64,000 nt of DNA, taken from NCBI GenBank assembly GCA_036186865.1, contig AP025067.1, positions 11,909,547-11,973,546 of the forward strand, read 5' to 3'. The notes below the pieces were generated by a model that had not been told where the DNA came from, searched no databases, and saw only the letters and a list, made by a program, of their open reading frames with translations. Shown one piece after another: positions 9,212 through 20,401 of this stretch. Numbering within the stretch: position 1 is the stretch's first letter; every line of letters starts with the position of its first letter. The stretch comes from Eustoma russellianum. Lineage: Eukaryota; Streptophyta; Magnoliopsida; Gentianales; Gentianaceae. The position numbers and the translations under genes were made by a program.

Positions 9212-12200
9212 ATGGCTGCTAATAACAATTCCACCTTATCGCTGCGATCTATCCTTGAGAAGGAAAAACTAAAAGAATGTGGGACTAATTTTGTTGACTG
9301 GTTTCGAAACTTGAGAATTGTTCTCAAGCAAGAAAAGAAGTCCTACGTGCTCGATGACCCTGTTCCGGAACCCCCTCCTGCTGATGCTTCTGTTGCTGTT
9401 AAGAACAGGTATAAGAAGCATGTTGAAGATTCCAATGACATAGGATGTCTAATGTTGGCAACTATGTGTCCAGGACTTCAGAAAGACCTGGAACACTTAG
9501 AAGCTTATGAGATGAGTGTGCATCTCAAACAAGCTTTCCAACAACAGGCTAGGCAAGATAGGTTCGACACCGCTGTTGCACTTTTTGACTGTAAGATGTC
9601 TGAAGGTGAATCTGTTAGCGCTCATGTTCTGATGATGAAAGGCTATATAGATCACCTTGCAAGACTTGGATATCCCCTGAGTTTGGAACTCGCCACGGAT
9701 TTGATCCTACACTCTTTGCCTAGCAGTTTTTCTCAGTTCGTCATGAACTACAATATGAATAATATGGAAAAGTCCATTCCTGAGCTACATGGTATGCTCA
9801 AAACTGCTAAGGGGAATATCAAGAAGCCTACCCATGTATTGAGTGTCAATACCAAGCTAATGAAAAGGAAAGCTAAAGGCAAGGGTAAGGCTAAAAGTGC
9901 AAAGGGTGCAAAAGGGGCAAAGGGTCAAGCTAAACCGAAACCTGGTCCCAAGGCAAAGGTTCCTAAGGAAGGAACTTGTTTCCATTGCAACAAGCCTGGG
10001 CATTGGAAAAGAAATTGTGATGTTTATTTGGAGGAGTTGAAGAAGCTGAAGGGTAGTACGACTACATCTTCAGGTATTTATGTTATAGAAATTAATTTAT
10101 CTACTTCTTCTTCCTGGGTATTAGATACTGGATGTGGATCCCATATTTGTACAAATATGCAGGGGCTCAAAAGGAGTAGGATGCTGAAGAAGGGCGAGGT
10201 GGACCTACGTGTTGGCAATAGAGCAAGAGTTGCTGCTATAGCTGTAGGGACCTATGAGCTTGTCTTGCCCAATGGGCTTTTGTTAGTTTTAAACAATTGC
10301 TTTTATGTTCCTACTATGAGTAGGAATCTTATTTCAGTGTCTGTTTTGGATGATGAAGGTTATTCATTTTTAATTAAAAATAAGAAGTGTTCTATTTTTG
10401 ATAAAAATGACTTGCTTTATTGTATTGCAAGTAGTTATAATGGCATTTATGTCCTTAACCTTGATGATTCCAATGACGGTAATATTTATAACATATCTTC
10501 AAAGAGAACTAAGCCAAATGAACTAAACCCTGCATATTTATGGCATTGTCGCCTTAGCCATATAAATGAGAAGCGCGTATCTAAACTCCATCAAGATGGA
10601 TTATTAGATTCATTTGATTTTGAATCATTTGAAAATTGCGAGTCTTGTTTGCTTGGAAAGATGACAAAGACTCCTTTTACTGGACATAGTGAAAGGGCTA
10701 ATGACTTATTGGGCTTGGTACATACAGATGTATGCGGCCCAATCAGCATTAGTGCCAGGGGAGGATTTCAGTATTTCATTACTTTTACTGATGATTTCAG
10801 TAGGTATGGCTATGTCTACCTAATGAAACATAAGCATGAGTCTTTTGAAATGTTTAGAACTTTTCAAAATGAAGTACAAAATCAACTTGGTAAGACAATT
10901 AAAACCCTTCGATCAGATCGAGGTGGTGAATATTTGAGCCAAGAATTTGACCAACATCTAAGAAATTGTGGAATCGTTTCACAGTTGACTCCTCCAGGAA
11001 CTTCACAATGGAATGGTGTTTCTGAAAGGAGAAACCAGACTTTATTGGATATGGTTCGATCTATGATGGGTCAAGTAGATCTTCCTTTATCCTTTTGGGG
11101 TTATGCCTTGGAGACAACTGCATTCATTTTGAACCGTGTACCATCTAAAGCAGTTGAAAAGACACCATATGAGATGTGGACTGGTAAGAGACCCAGTTTG
11201 TCTTTTCTTAAGATTTGGGGTTGTGAAGCTTATGTGAAAAGATTAATGTCAGATAAACTAGCTCCAAAATCTATCAAATGTATTTTTGTGGGGTATCCTA
11301 AAGAAACTAAAGGGTACTATTTCTATATTCCCTCAGAGAACAAAGTGTTTGTTGCTCGAAATGGAGTCTTTTTGGAAAAGGAGTTTCTCTCCAAGAGAAC
11401 AAGTGGGAGTATAGTACAACTTGAGGAAACTCAAGTTCCACAAGATATCGTTGAACCGTCTTTAGAGACGATTTTAGAACCACAAACAGTTGTGGAGCCT
11501 GAAAATGTAACACAAATCCAACGCAGATCTGATAGGATACATCGTCAGCCAGAGAGATACGGATTTCTTGTGACTGATGATAGTCAAGTTATGCTCATAG
11601 ATCAAGATGAGCCTACTACCTATCAGGAAGCTGTGTCAGGTCCAGATTCAGATAAATGGCTTGGAGCCATGAATTCTGAGATGCAATCCATGTTTGATAA
11701 CCAAGTTTGGTCTTTAATTGATCCTCCAGAGGGTATTAAGACTATTGGTTGCAAATGGGTTTTCAAGAAGAAAACTGACATGGATGGAAATGTGCAAACC
11801 TACAAAGCAAGGCTTGTGGCTAAAGGTTTCAAGCAAACTCATGGTATAGACTATGATGAAACCTTTTCACCAGTAGCTATGCTTAAGTCTATTCGAATTC
11901 TCCTTGCCATTGCAGCATACTATGATTATGAGATATGGCAAATGGATGTCAAAACTGCTTTCCTTAATGGAAATTTACTCAAGGATGTGTACATGACACA
12001 ACCTGAGGGTTTTGTAAATCCTGAGAATTCAAAGAAGGTTTGCAAGCTTCAAAGGTCCATCTATGGATTGAAGCAAGCATCTCGAAGCTGGAATCTTCGT
12101 TTTGATGAAACAGTTAAGAACTTTGGTTTCATCAAGAATGAAGATGAACCTTGTGTTTACAAGATGGTTAGTGGGAGTGCAGTAGTGTTTCTGGTCTTAT

Positions 12201-13180
12201 ATGTGGATGACATATTACTTATTGGGAATGATATCCCTACCTTGCAAAAGGTTAAAGCTTGGTTAGGGAATTCATTTTCAATGAAGGACTTGGGTGAGGC
12301 TACCTATATCCTTGCTATCAAGATCTATAGAGATAGATCTGAAAGGATAATAGGCTTGAGTCAGAGTACATACATAGATAAAATGTTGAAAAGGTTCAAC
12401 ATGCAAGAGTCCAAGAAAGGATTCCTGCCTATGTCTCATGGCATTCATCTTAGCAAGAATCAATGTCCTCAGACATCTGATGAGCGAGATCGAATGAATA
12501 AAATTCCTTATGCTTCTGCTATAGGATCGATCATGTATGCCATGTTATGTACTAGACCAGATGTCTCATATCCATTGAGCACAACAAGTAGATATCAAGC
12601 TGACCCTGGTGAAGGTCACTGGACAGCTGTCAAGAATATTCTTAAGTACCTCAGAAGGACTAAAGATGTATTCTTGGTTTATGGAGGTTTGGATGACGAG
12701 TTAGTTGTAAATGGTTACACAGATGCTAGCTTCCAAACCGACATAGATGATTTCAGGTCGCAGTCCGGTTTTGTATTCACATTGAATGGTGGAGCTGTTA
12801 GTTGGAAGAGTTCAAAACAAAGCACTGTGGCTGATTCTACAACAGAGGCTGAGTATATAGCAGCATCAGATGCAGCTAAAGAAGCAGTTTGGTTGAAGAA
12901 GTTCATCACTGAGCTAGGAGTGGTACCTAGCATTGCAAATCCTGTGGACATTTATTGTGACAACAATGGTGCCATAGCACAAGCAAAAGAGCCTAGGTCT
13001 CATCAGAGATCTAAACATATACTCAGACGCTACCATCTCATTCGAGACATCATCGATAGAGGAGATGTCAAGATATGCAAAGTTGACACAAACGATAACA
13101 TAGCGGATCCATTGACTAAGCCTCTCTCACGGGTCAAGCATGATCAGCACACTAGATCTATGGGTCTCAGATATTTGTAG
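9212..13180 (+). CDS. Gag-Pol polyprotein of a Ty1/copia retrotransposon, intact
   Basis: One uninterrupted 1322-aa frame in copia order: gag (about 20-210) with the conserved LILHSLPSSFSQFV stretch; zinc knuckle CFHCNKPGHWKRNC near 256; protease with LDTGC near 303; integrase zinc finger (HCRLSH ... CESCLLGK, about 447-485); integrase core with HTDVCGP, RSDRGGEY and an NGVSERRN glutamate; reverse transcriptase from about 800 with YVDDILL near 996; RNase H from GYTDAS near 1170, ending in the usual ADPLTKPLS tail. Integrase before RT makes it copia, not gypsy. The gag is of a Tork-like kind, but I hold the clade loosely. No stop or frameshift is present, so the protein could be functional. 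The element as a whole is split by Tekay-1 in its leader, so its full transcript is probably broken. Confidence 0.95.
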   Translation: MAANNNSTLSLRSILEKEKLKECGTNFVDWFRNLRIVLKQEKKSYVLDDPVPEPPPADASVAVKNRYKKHVEDSNDIGCLMLATMCPGLQKDLEHLEAYEMSVHLKQAFQQQARQDRFDTAVALFDCKMSEGESVSAHVLMMKGYIDHLARLGYPLSLELATDLILHSLPSSFSQFVMNYNMNNMEKSIPELHGMLKTAKGNIKKPTHVLSVNTKLMKRKAKGKGKAKSAKGAKGAKGQAKPKPGPKAKVPKEGTCFHCNKPGHWKRNCDVYLEELKKLKGSTTTSSGIYVIEINLSTSSSWVLDTGCGSHICTNMQGLKRSRMLKKGEVDLRVGNRARVAAIAVGTYELVLPNGLLLVLNNCFYVPTMSRNLISVSVLDDEGYSFLIKNKKCSIFDKNDLLYCIASSYNGIYVLNLDDSNDGNIYNISSKRTKPNELNPAYLWHCRLSHINEKRVSKLHQDGLLDSFDFESFENCESCLLGKMTKTPFTGHSERANDLLGLVHTDVCGPISISARGGFQYFITFTDDFSRYGYVYLMKHKHESFEMFRTFQNEVQNQLGKTIKTLRSDRGGEYLSQEFDQHLRNCGIVSQLTPPGTSQWNGVSERRNQTLLDMVRSMMGQVDLPLSFWGYALETTAFILNRVPSKAVEKTPYEMWTGKRPSLSFLKIWGCEAYVKRLMSDKLAPKSIKCIFVGYPKETKGYYFYIPSENKVFVARNGVFLEKEFLSKRTSGSIVQLEETQVPQDIVEPSLETILEPQTVVEPENVTQIQRRSDRIHRQPERYGFLVTDDSQVMLIDQDEPTTYQEAVSGPDSDKWLGAMNSEMQSMFDNQVWSLIDPPEGIKTIGCKWVFKKKTDMDGNVQTYKARLVAKGFKQTHGIDYDETFSPVAMLKSIRILLAIAAYYDYEIWQMDVKTAFLNGNLLKDVYMTQPEGFVNPENSKKVCKLQRSIYGLKQASRSWNLRFDETVKNFGFIKNEDEPCVYKMVSGSAVVFLVLYVDDILLIGNDIPTLQKVKAWLGNSFSMKDLGEATYILAIKIYRDRSERIIGLSQSTYIDKMLKRFNMQESKKGFLPMSHGIHLSKNQCPQTSDERDRMNKIPYASAIGSIMYAMLCTRPDVSYPLSTTSRYQADPGEGHWTAVKNILKYLRRTKDVFLVYGGLDDELVVNGYTDASFQTDIDDFRSQSGFVFTLNGGAVSWKSSKQSTVADSTTEAEYIAASDAAKEAVWLKKFITELGVVPSIANPVDIYCDNNGAIAQAKEPRSHQRSKHILRRYHLIRDIIDRGDVKICKVDTNDNIADPLTKPLSRVKHDQHTRSMGLRYL

Positions 13181-13189
13181 GCCTAGTGC

Positions 13190-13199
13190 AAGTGGGAGA
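13190..13199 (+). other. Polypurine tract of the copia element
   Basis: AAGTGGGAGA lies just before the LTR start TGTTAG, ten bases after the polyprotein stop. Confidence 0.85.
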
Positions 13200-13200
13200 T

Positions 13201-14653
13201 TGTTAGTGTATGTGCCCTAGGTCATGATTTGGATATTTATGTTATGCATTTATTATTAATAAAAGAGGTTTTATTATCATTATTGTTGGTTAGTATGTTA
13301 CACAATTTTGATATATGTCCCTGATTCATTATTGTTATGGAGATAAAATAATTTATAATCAGTATGAGTATTGATTTGATAATCATGAGATGATTATGTG
13401 TATGGTGATACGAATCAATCTCATAGATACTTGTTAGAGAACAGTGTATTGGATAGACCCATCATGAGATTGCTACATGGATTAGCGTCATAAGTAAATC
13501 TCATGATAGTCTTGTTTTAATCCTTTGACTTGAGATTGTCATAGTTTCCAACATAAGGACTATTATATTTTGACATGATCAAATGTTATCCGTAACTGGA
13601 TAATAATAAAGGTCATGATTGAATGTGACAGAAATTATGTAGAGGATATTGAACAATCAAGATAGAATTTGTCCCTCTCATTTGAGAGAGATATCTTTGG
13701 GCCCCTCGATTAGTGAGACTGTGAAATGCATGGCCGTGCTCAAATGAATTGATAGTGTGATCAATATCATTTGTTTTATCAGTCTACTTAGAGATCGAGT
13801 AATCATATGTTTGAACTATATAAGTATGACGCTGACCATGATTTATGTTCAAACTAGATATCGTGTGACAAAGGGATTAATGCATGTACTATTATTAGGC
13901 TAGTTGGACTTTACTCGTATTAATTGTGTAGTTGTAATGCCTTGCTAGAGGCCAATTACGACTTGTTGGTTTAATAGAGATTTAATCAACTGCCAATTAA
14001 TATGGGCCTATCGGGTCACACACAAGAATGCGTAAGGCTGAGATTAATAATATTAATAATATTAATATTGGATATTAATTATTATTATTATTATCGTTTT
14101 AATATTAATAATATTAATATTGGATATTAATTATTATTAATATTATTATTATTTTCGTTTTTGTGGTTATATGTATATAGATATATATATGCTGCCAGAT
14201 AATAATGAGAGAATCCATATCTGATATGGATTTTGAATATCCTGACAGAATCCATATCTGATATGGATTTTGATTGGCATCAACGAAACCGATTAGGACT
14301 CGGTTTTTAATATCCATAAATGCGTATATATATATCTATGTATCTCGTACATAGAGACATACGAAATACACACGAAAAACAACAGAAACCCTAGAATCGT
14401 TTTTGTGAAAAACGAGTTCTTCAGCCGCGCCGTTTGAAGAGCTAGCACTCCGGACGGAAGAGTTCGTGTGGATACCGACAGAGGGTGTTCGTGATTTCGC
14501 ACCTCTTCCATCTGCAGACTTCGAATCTACGGAGGTAGTTTTTGATTTCTTTTGTCGAATTAAACGAACAACATGGATCCTTGGTAGGAAATCGGAGATC
14601 AAGTTTTGTTTTCCGCTGCGCGTTTGGCAGTGATCTCGGTTGATTTCCTAACA
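13201..14653 (+). repeat. 3' LTR of the copia element (1453 bp)
   Basis: It begins TGTTAG after the polypurine tract and ends CTAACA, a perfect 6-bp terminal inverted repeat. It contains a duplicated AT-rich block (about 14044-14155), two identical hairpins (14212-14269) and a TATA-like run near 14320. The 5-bp target copy on the right would be TATTT (14654-14658). The matching 5' LTR is outside the window. Confidence 0.85.
14212..14269 (+). repeat. Pair of identical palindromes upstream of the copia TATA-like run
   Basis: AATCCATATC-T-GATATGGATT occurs at 14212-14232 and again at 14249-14269. Both lie in the U3 part of the LTR, within 110 bp of the TATA-like run, so they may be transcription-factor sites. 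Confidence 0.75.
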
Positions 14654-15173
14654 TATTTGAGTTGTAAAAATTAAGTGTGAATGAGTAAAGTTAGGTATGA
14701 ATTCGAAGTGAGTTAGCAATATGAAAGGGCATAAAATGGTACGAATAAGGTGTGTTTGAGAAAGTATGAATGACCAAGGTTAAGTGTGAACTCGAGACGA
14801 TTTTTGTAATACGAAAGGACATGAAATGGTACGAGCAAGGTGTGATAGAGGTTCAGGACTTTGTACTTGATATTTAAAGTGTGTGTGCATGCTTACACGT
14901 TTGATATGATGTTACATGAGCATTCTGCATCATGACATGAACACTTTGCATTTCAACATGAGTTTTGTTTTGCGAAAAGAATACGAGTTTGAAAAAAAGA
15001 TTAAAGTTTTCGAAAAGCAACTATGGCTGCTTGTTTATCGCAGGGTATAAAAGTCACGCCTGCGAAAGCAGGGTATAAAAGCGTGATATGTGAATCAACA
15101 GCAGGGTATAAAGTATTTTATAGGGCCGTGGACCTATCAGCATGGAAAATAAAGTTATTTTATGGGGCCGTGG
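14654..15173 (+). repeat. LTR fragment of Tekay-2, left part
   Basis: This piece joins to 23442-24254 once the SIRE-type element and one CGTGG copy are removed. It contains two diverged copies of a block with TTAAGTGTGAA and AAATGGTACGA (from about 14675 and 14778), and the start of the GGGTATAAAG repeat array. A hairpin TCGCAGG ... CCTGCGA lies at 15038-15065. The left side was cut by the copia insertion. Confidence 0.75.
15169..15173 (+). repeat. Left target-site duplication of the SIRE-type element
   Basis: CGTGG, repeated exactly at 23437-23441 after the 3' LTR. Confidence 0.95.
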
Positions 15174-18100
15174 TGTAGAGAAAAAGGGGTTTGAGTGATT
15201 TTCAAATGCATGATTTAAATGTGCACAAAAACGAGCATAAGATATAAACGTGCATAAGTGTACATGTGTGCATGATAACTTGCCATTACTTGCCTTATGT
15301 TGCCGTACTAACGAGCCATGAAGCATTAAAGCTTACATCATATGGCGAACATTTGTTGAGTTTATACTATTTTCAGGTGCCACCATTAATGAACTAAAGT
15401 AGTTCATTAAGTGAAGTACTTAGTTTAATAAACTAAGTAGTTCATTAAAGGAAGATTCATTTGGAAAAGGCACAAAGGCAACAAGGCCAAGGAAGGAAAG
15501 TTCTCTCCTCCTCCCCATCTTATTAAACACGCCACATATACATAATATATATATATTTTCAGATTTTTTGAAAAAGGCACGTACACATATATTCCAACGT
15601 ACTACCGACACGTTATATATCTTACGTACGTACGTTAACGTCACACCACTATACTTAACTCATATTTATGAGTATATTCAGGTCCTATATCATATGATAT
15701 AAGATATGGTGATGACAAATTAAATACGACACGATAAAAGGTTCTAAACCGAAATTTGTCGTATCGGGCGAATACCGAAACTTCGCCAACGTGTCACGTA
15801 CTTTCCATAAATAAATGGCCAGCCCATATACATCAAAAATTGATGATAATTTCGTGATATACATGATATATTCAGCCAAAAATACTTTCCATGTTGGCAC
15901 ACACAAATTACTCCACATTTAGGCCAAAATGTGAAGATTCCAATTTTAATTTTGTCACATGTTAAAGGTACCACTTTAAACCAGCCAAGTGCTGAGATTT
16001 AAAGTATATATTATATATATTATGTATAACATAATATATATAACATGTGCAAAAGTTGGAATTTAAATTAGAGAAAAATCGGGTAATCGATAAATATCGA
16101 AAATTCGGTTTTCTACGCACATAACATGGAACGTTTTTCTTGAACATCATGTGACACGTATCTAGACACTTTTTACATATAATATACATCTTAAAGTGTT
16201 CTAGAAAATTAAATTAAGGGCTGATTGGAATATTACATGTGTGTATTATTAAATGTGCACTATTTTACAAAGTTAGCAAAAATAAATTTCAGCACATGTA
16301 CAAACATACTCAACGCCACCTACAGCTGAGATGAAGCACATGTGGAGCCTTGTTGGCATATTGATTGGTCAAGGATCAATCATACAATGTTGATGAATCA
16401 AAGAGAGAAGCTACAAAAGGTAAGTATTCAACATATACCTCTCTTATGTCACATGCTGAAAATTTCAGCATACTAACACACATGTGGCCGATTTCTTCAT
16501 GGTTAAGATAACATATTTTTTCAATTTTTATTAAAGGATTAATTGAAGATGTTATGGAAATGATTTGAATATTATGTAAGGTAATTAAGTGTGATATTTT
16601 ACATATCACACATGCTGAAATTTTTCAGCATGTGTGAAGGTGTGCTGGCCGAATTTTACCCTCCTTTTGTGTCCAAGTTCATTCATCATTTGTTAGCAAG
16701 ACTTACCATATATGTTTGATTCATTTTTATCATAAAAATTCAAAGAAAAATGGTAAATAATCTGAATTTTATTCTCATAATGCACATGCTGAAAAATTCA
16801 GCATGGCAAGCTACTTATGGCCGATTTTATGCTTTGAAAAAGGAGAGATTTCTTGTCTTGCAATTTATGATGGAATTTGTGACTTATGGTATGATTTTAT
16901 GATTGATATTGGCACATGTTTAAAGTGTTAATCTCAGATTTTTTTCCATGTCATCTTGATGACAACATTGAGCCAATAAGGAGGTGCCAAGTAAGCGAAG
17001 ACTAAATGATGATCCAATAGGAAGATGCCAAGTAAGCAAGGCATTGTCACAATGATGTCTTACACTCTCTCAAGGACTTAAAAGACAATTTTCAAGAGGG
17101 GAGAAACCCTAGGGGGGACGGCTGCACATTAAAATGGAGAGAAGAAGAGCAAAACAAGAACAAGAACAAGAGTTGCAAAATCAAAGATCAAAAGTGTTCT
17201 AGCCTTCTTCTCCTACATCTTCTTTCTTTCTCTTTTCTTGTAAAAAGCCTATTGTACTTTACATCTTTCAATCTTGAATAGGCTTCATATAAACCACCAT
17301 TCATACATCTTTGTAAAAGATTGATCAAGGTGTGATCAATCTTCATTCTAGCGAGGTGGTGGTGTTCGTGCAAATTGTACTTGTCATACAAGGTTTGTAA
17401 AGGGTTGGAGTTAGGTGTAACTCTATCAACCCTGCGGTAAGGTGTACTGCATGTGTGTGATTAGTGTGAACCAAGGAAGGTGTTCCTTGAAGACTGGAGT
17501 AGGTTGTTTATAACCGAACCAGTATAAAATTCTTGGTGCAATTTACTTTCAGCATTTACTTTTCAGTTTCTGCACTGGTTACTCATCTTGTTCACGTTCG
17601 TAAAAATAGTAAACGATTTTCAAAAATTGTAAAAATTTCCAGAAACATACATAAACGTTCTAGGGTTAATTTGGCACAAGTTTCAACCCTTTTGGACAAG
17701 TATAGGTCAGTCAAACATCAAAAGATCTGAGACTAGTGCAGTCTGATTTTCAGACTTGCAAAGGTTGAGACTTTGGTTGTGTTTGACCTACTTCCCAAAA
17801 GAATTTTCAAAAACTGTTTCAACCTATTTAAATATAGTGTGTGAGGAGTTATTGGTCAAATTTTCAGATCATTTGGACATTCACACAAATAGGAATTAAT
17901 TTTTCAAAACCATCTACCGTTTCTGGCAGATTTGCACAATCTGAGTGCCAACGGTTTTTGAAGGGGTTAAAGGTTGAATTTTGATTTGAAATTTTTAAGG
18001 GACCCTCATAACATCTGAGGCTAAGTTCTCTCAAAATTTCATAATTTTTGGAGACCTCTAACCTAGTTTTAAAAACGATTTAAAACTGTTACTGAAAACA

Positions 18101-18212
18101 GAATCTGTTTTCAGAACTTGAATTGGTTAGGTTTAAAGAAATTTTAAAAACCATATTTTCCGCACCATCTATTCAACCCCCCCCCTTCTAGTGGTGCCTT
18201 GCAGATCCTACA
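15174..18212 (+). repeat. 5' LTR of the SIRE/Maximus-type gag-only element (3039 bp)
   Basis: It begins TGTAGAG and ends CCTACA, followed by a primer site. It matches 20402-23436 almost base for base; by eye I count about 14 substitutions and a few 1-2 nt indels, roughly 0.5% divergence. It contains three CATGCTGAA palindromes in its first half. Short open frames inside it occur identically in both LTRs and have no recognisable domain; I do not call them genes. Confidence 0.95.
16453..16805 (+). promoter_or_regulatory. Three TGCTGAA palindromes in the SIRE-type LTR
   Basis: Inverted repeats share the core CATGCTGAA/TTCAGCATG: 16453-16471 (9-bp arms, 1-nt spacer), 16607-16636 (14-bp arms, CACACATGCTGAAA, 2-nt spacer) and 16785-16805 (9-bp arms, 3-nt spacer). 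The 3' LTR has the same set at 21681-21699, 21834-21863 and 22012-22032. Repetition of one core with different spacers suggests binding sites; function is inference. Confidence 0.7.
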
Positions 18213-18214
18213 AG

Positions 18215-18225
18215 TGGTATCAGAG
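18215..18225 (+). other. Primer binding site of the SIRE-type element
   Basis: TGGTATCAGAG lies two bases after the LTR end, the initiator tRNA-Met type site. The match to the usual 12-mer breaks at the twelfth base (A instead of C). Confidence 0.9.
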
Positions 18226-18266
18226 AGCAGGAACACTCACTACAAAGGATCCAACGATTCAGTGAG

Positions 18267-20165
18267 ATGGCATCCACTAGTCATAGCACCGTGCAAGAAG
18301 GAATGTCAACCATAAGGCCTCCTCTGTTTGACGGTGAGACTTTCGTTCAATGGAAGGTAAGAATGAAACTTTTCTTTATGGCAATAGATATTGATCTTTG
18401 GTCGATTATAGAAGATGGTCCTTTTGTTCCATCTAAGTCATCCACCGTAGACGGAGTCACATTAGAAGTCGTTAAAACTAGACAAGAATATACAAGTGAT
18501 GATAAAAAGAAACTTAGCATGAATGCTAAAGCCATGCAACTATTATTCAATGGCCTGAGTAAAAGTGAGGCTAGTTACGTGTCAAATTGTTCTAGTGCTC
18601 AAGAGATGTGGCATATTCTTGAAATGAAACATGAAGGGACTAGCCAAGTAAAGGAGTCCAAAATTAACATGCTCATGTCCACACTTGAGTCTTTTAAATT
18701 ATTGCCCAATGAGTCTATTGTAGATATGGATCTTCGTTTGACTAACATCTACAACTCTCTTGAGTCTCTTGGTAAGGCTTTTACTATGCAGGAAAAGGTG
18801 CAGAAAGTTCTACGAAGCCTTCCTTCTGAATGGGACCCTAAAGTAACGGCCATAGAAGAAAGCAAAGAGACCAAATCAATTAAAATGGAAGAACTAATCG
18901 GATCACTTAAGGTATATGAAAACAAACTCTCTTTAAGACATTCTGAGTCCATTTCTAATAATGATAGGGCTATAGCATTTAAATCAAATGAATACGTCGT
19001 AGATGATAGTGACACAGATTCCGATGATGAGGACTTAATCACAATGGCTAAAAGATTAAGAAAAATATTGAGAAAATCGATTAAACATAAGTCTACCTCA
19101 TCTAAGGATCATAAAAATAAAAATAAGGAAATAAAGTGCTATGAATGCGGCAAACTTGGACATTTATCATATGACTGCCCTAATAAAGAGAAACAAACAA
19201 ACAAATACCCTGACAAGGATCGAAACAAGAATAGACTCGTCTCAGAACCTAAGCAAAGGAGAAGAGCATTCAAAGCCTCCACTTGGAGTGACACATCCGA
19301 CTCTGAGACTGATGATACGGAAGAACACAAGGCACAAGTATGCTTTACATCTAAAGCATCAAATGAGGTATCTTCTGACTCTGATTCCGATTCTGAATGT
19401 TCATATGATGATTTATTTAGTCAATATTTAGAATTGCATAAATTTTCAAAGACTCTTGCAAAAGAAAAGAAACGATTAATTGAAGACAAGAAATTGTTAG
19501 AATCTTCTAACGAAAATCTTGTCGCTCAATTAAACGATTCTAAAGAAGAGTCATCATGCATCATCAATGCATTAAAATCTGAAATTTCATCATTGACATC
19601 CGAGAACGTTGAATTGAAATCCGAGATTTCAAAATTAAAATCAAGGAATGCCGATGTAGAGAAAAAGGTGAAACAGTTTGATACAGGATCCAACATGCTG
19701 CATCGCATTATATCATCACAAAAGCATGACAGTGATAAAACGGGGTTGGGATACGTTGATACAAATGAAGTATCAACCAAACCAACAAAGTTTGTTATGT
19801 CTAAGAAAATAGACACCCCAAAGCCTCAAGTGGCGTCTAAGATGACGCGAAAATTGCATATTCCCTCATCACGCCCCACTTCTTCATCATATCATGCGAA
19901 ATACAATGTTGTACCATATAGATATGAAAAGAAAAGAGTGATGCATACACGGCATTCAATCCATCCAAGCACTACGCATACAAACACAAGGACATATCCA
20001 AAACGTCCTACATATAATGCGTATAAAGGAGTTCTTGGCCAAAGGCCAGATACAGTCGCACCAAAAGTTTATTATGTTGCATTCTCATCACCTTTCTCAC
20101 CTTTTGGAAGACCTAGAAAGGTCACCCAAATTTGGGTACCAAAAGGGACATTTTCAAAGGGTTGA
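18267..20165 (+). CDS. Gag protein of a SIRE/Maximus-type element lacking pol
   Basis: A complete 632-aa frame. Residues about 15-230 form the UBN2-type copia gag domain (FDGETFVQWKVRMK at the start). A zinc knuckle CYECGKLGHLSYDC lies near 291. Acidic serine-rich stretches follow, then a long heptad-like, probably coiled-coil segment (about 390-475), and a C-terminal basic region ending in QIWVPKGTFSKG. In autonomous relatives this IWVPK motif leads into the protease. Here a TGA follows and no protease, integrase, RT or RNase H sequence exists before the 3' LTR. The start is the first ATG after the primer site. The gag is undamaged while the LTRs differ by only about 0.5%. The most economical reading is a TR-GAG-type non-autonomous element mobilised with pol supplied by a relative. 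Confidence 0.93.
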   Translation: MASTSHSTVQEGMSTIRPPLFDGETFVQWKVRMKLFFMAIDIDLWSIIEDGPFVPSKSSTVDGVTLEVVKTRQEYTSDDKKKLSMNAKAMQLLFNGLSKSEASYVSNCSSAQEMWHILEMKHEGTSQVKESKINMLMSTLESFKLLPNESIVDMDLRLTNIYNSLESLGKAFTMQEKVQKVLRSLPSEWDPKVTAIEESKETKSIKMEELIGSLKVYENKLSLRHSESISNNDRAIAFKSNEYVVDDSDTDSDDEDLITMAKRLRKILRKSIKHKSTSSKDHKNKNKEIKCYECGKLGHLSYDCPNKEKQTNKYPDKDRNKNRLVSEPKQRRRAFKASTWSDTSDSETDDTEEHKAQVCFTSKASNEVSSDSDSDSECSYDDLFSQYLELHKFSKTLAKEKKRLIEDKKLLESSNENLVAQLNDSKEESSCIINALKSEISSLTSENVELKSEISKLKSRNADVEKKVKQFDTGSNMLHRIISSQKHDSDKTGLGYVDTNEVSTKPTKFVMSKKIDTPKPQVASKMTRKLHIPSSRPTSSSYHAKYNVVPYRYEKKRVMHTRHSIHPSTTHTNTRTYPKRPTYNAYKGVLGQRPDTVAPKVYYVAFSSPFSPFGRPRKVTQIWVPKGTFSKG

Positions 20166-20243
20166 ATAAATAACCCTTAAGAACGCACGTAATATGAAAT
20201 GCATAATTTTTTTTTCAGGCATCTTTTGATTTACTTCTCAAAA

Positions 20244-20401
20244 TAAAGGGGGAGAAAAAGCATGATTTAAGGGGGAGAGAGAAAGACTAATTGCATAAAT
20301 TAAGGGGGAGAGAGAAAGACTTTTATGCATAATTGAAGGGGGAGCGATAGGATTTAAATCATGTGCATAAGTTATTTTGAAAATCATCAAAAGGGGGAGA
20401 T
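20244..20401 (+). repeat. Array of five polypurine tracts before the 3' LTR
   Basis: AAGGGGGAG-type runs occur near 20246, 20269, 20301, 20336 and 20391, separated by AT-rich spacers with TGCATAA. The last directly precedes the LTR. Multiple polypurine tracts are a known trait of SIRE-type elements and support the lineage call. Confidence 0.9.

Noticed and set aside
15420..17391. Several 60-80 codon minus-strand frames repeated at about 20648-22617
   Set aside because: They recur only because both LTRs of the SIRE-type element are nearly identical; no domain or start context supports them.
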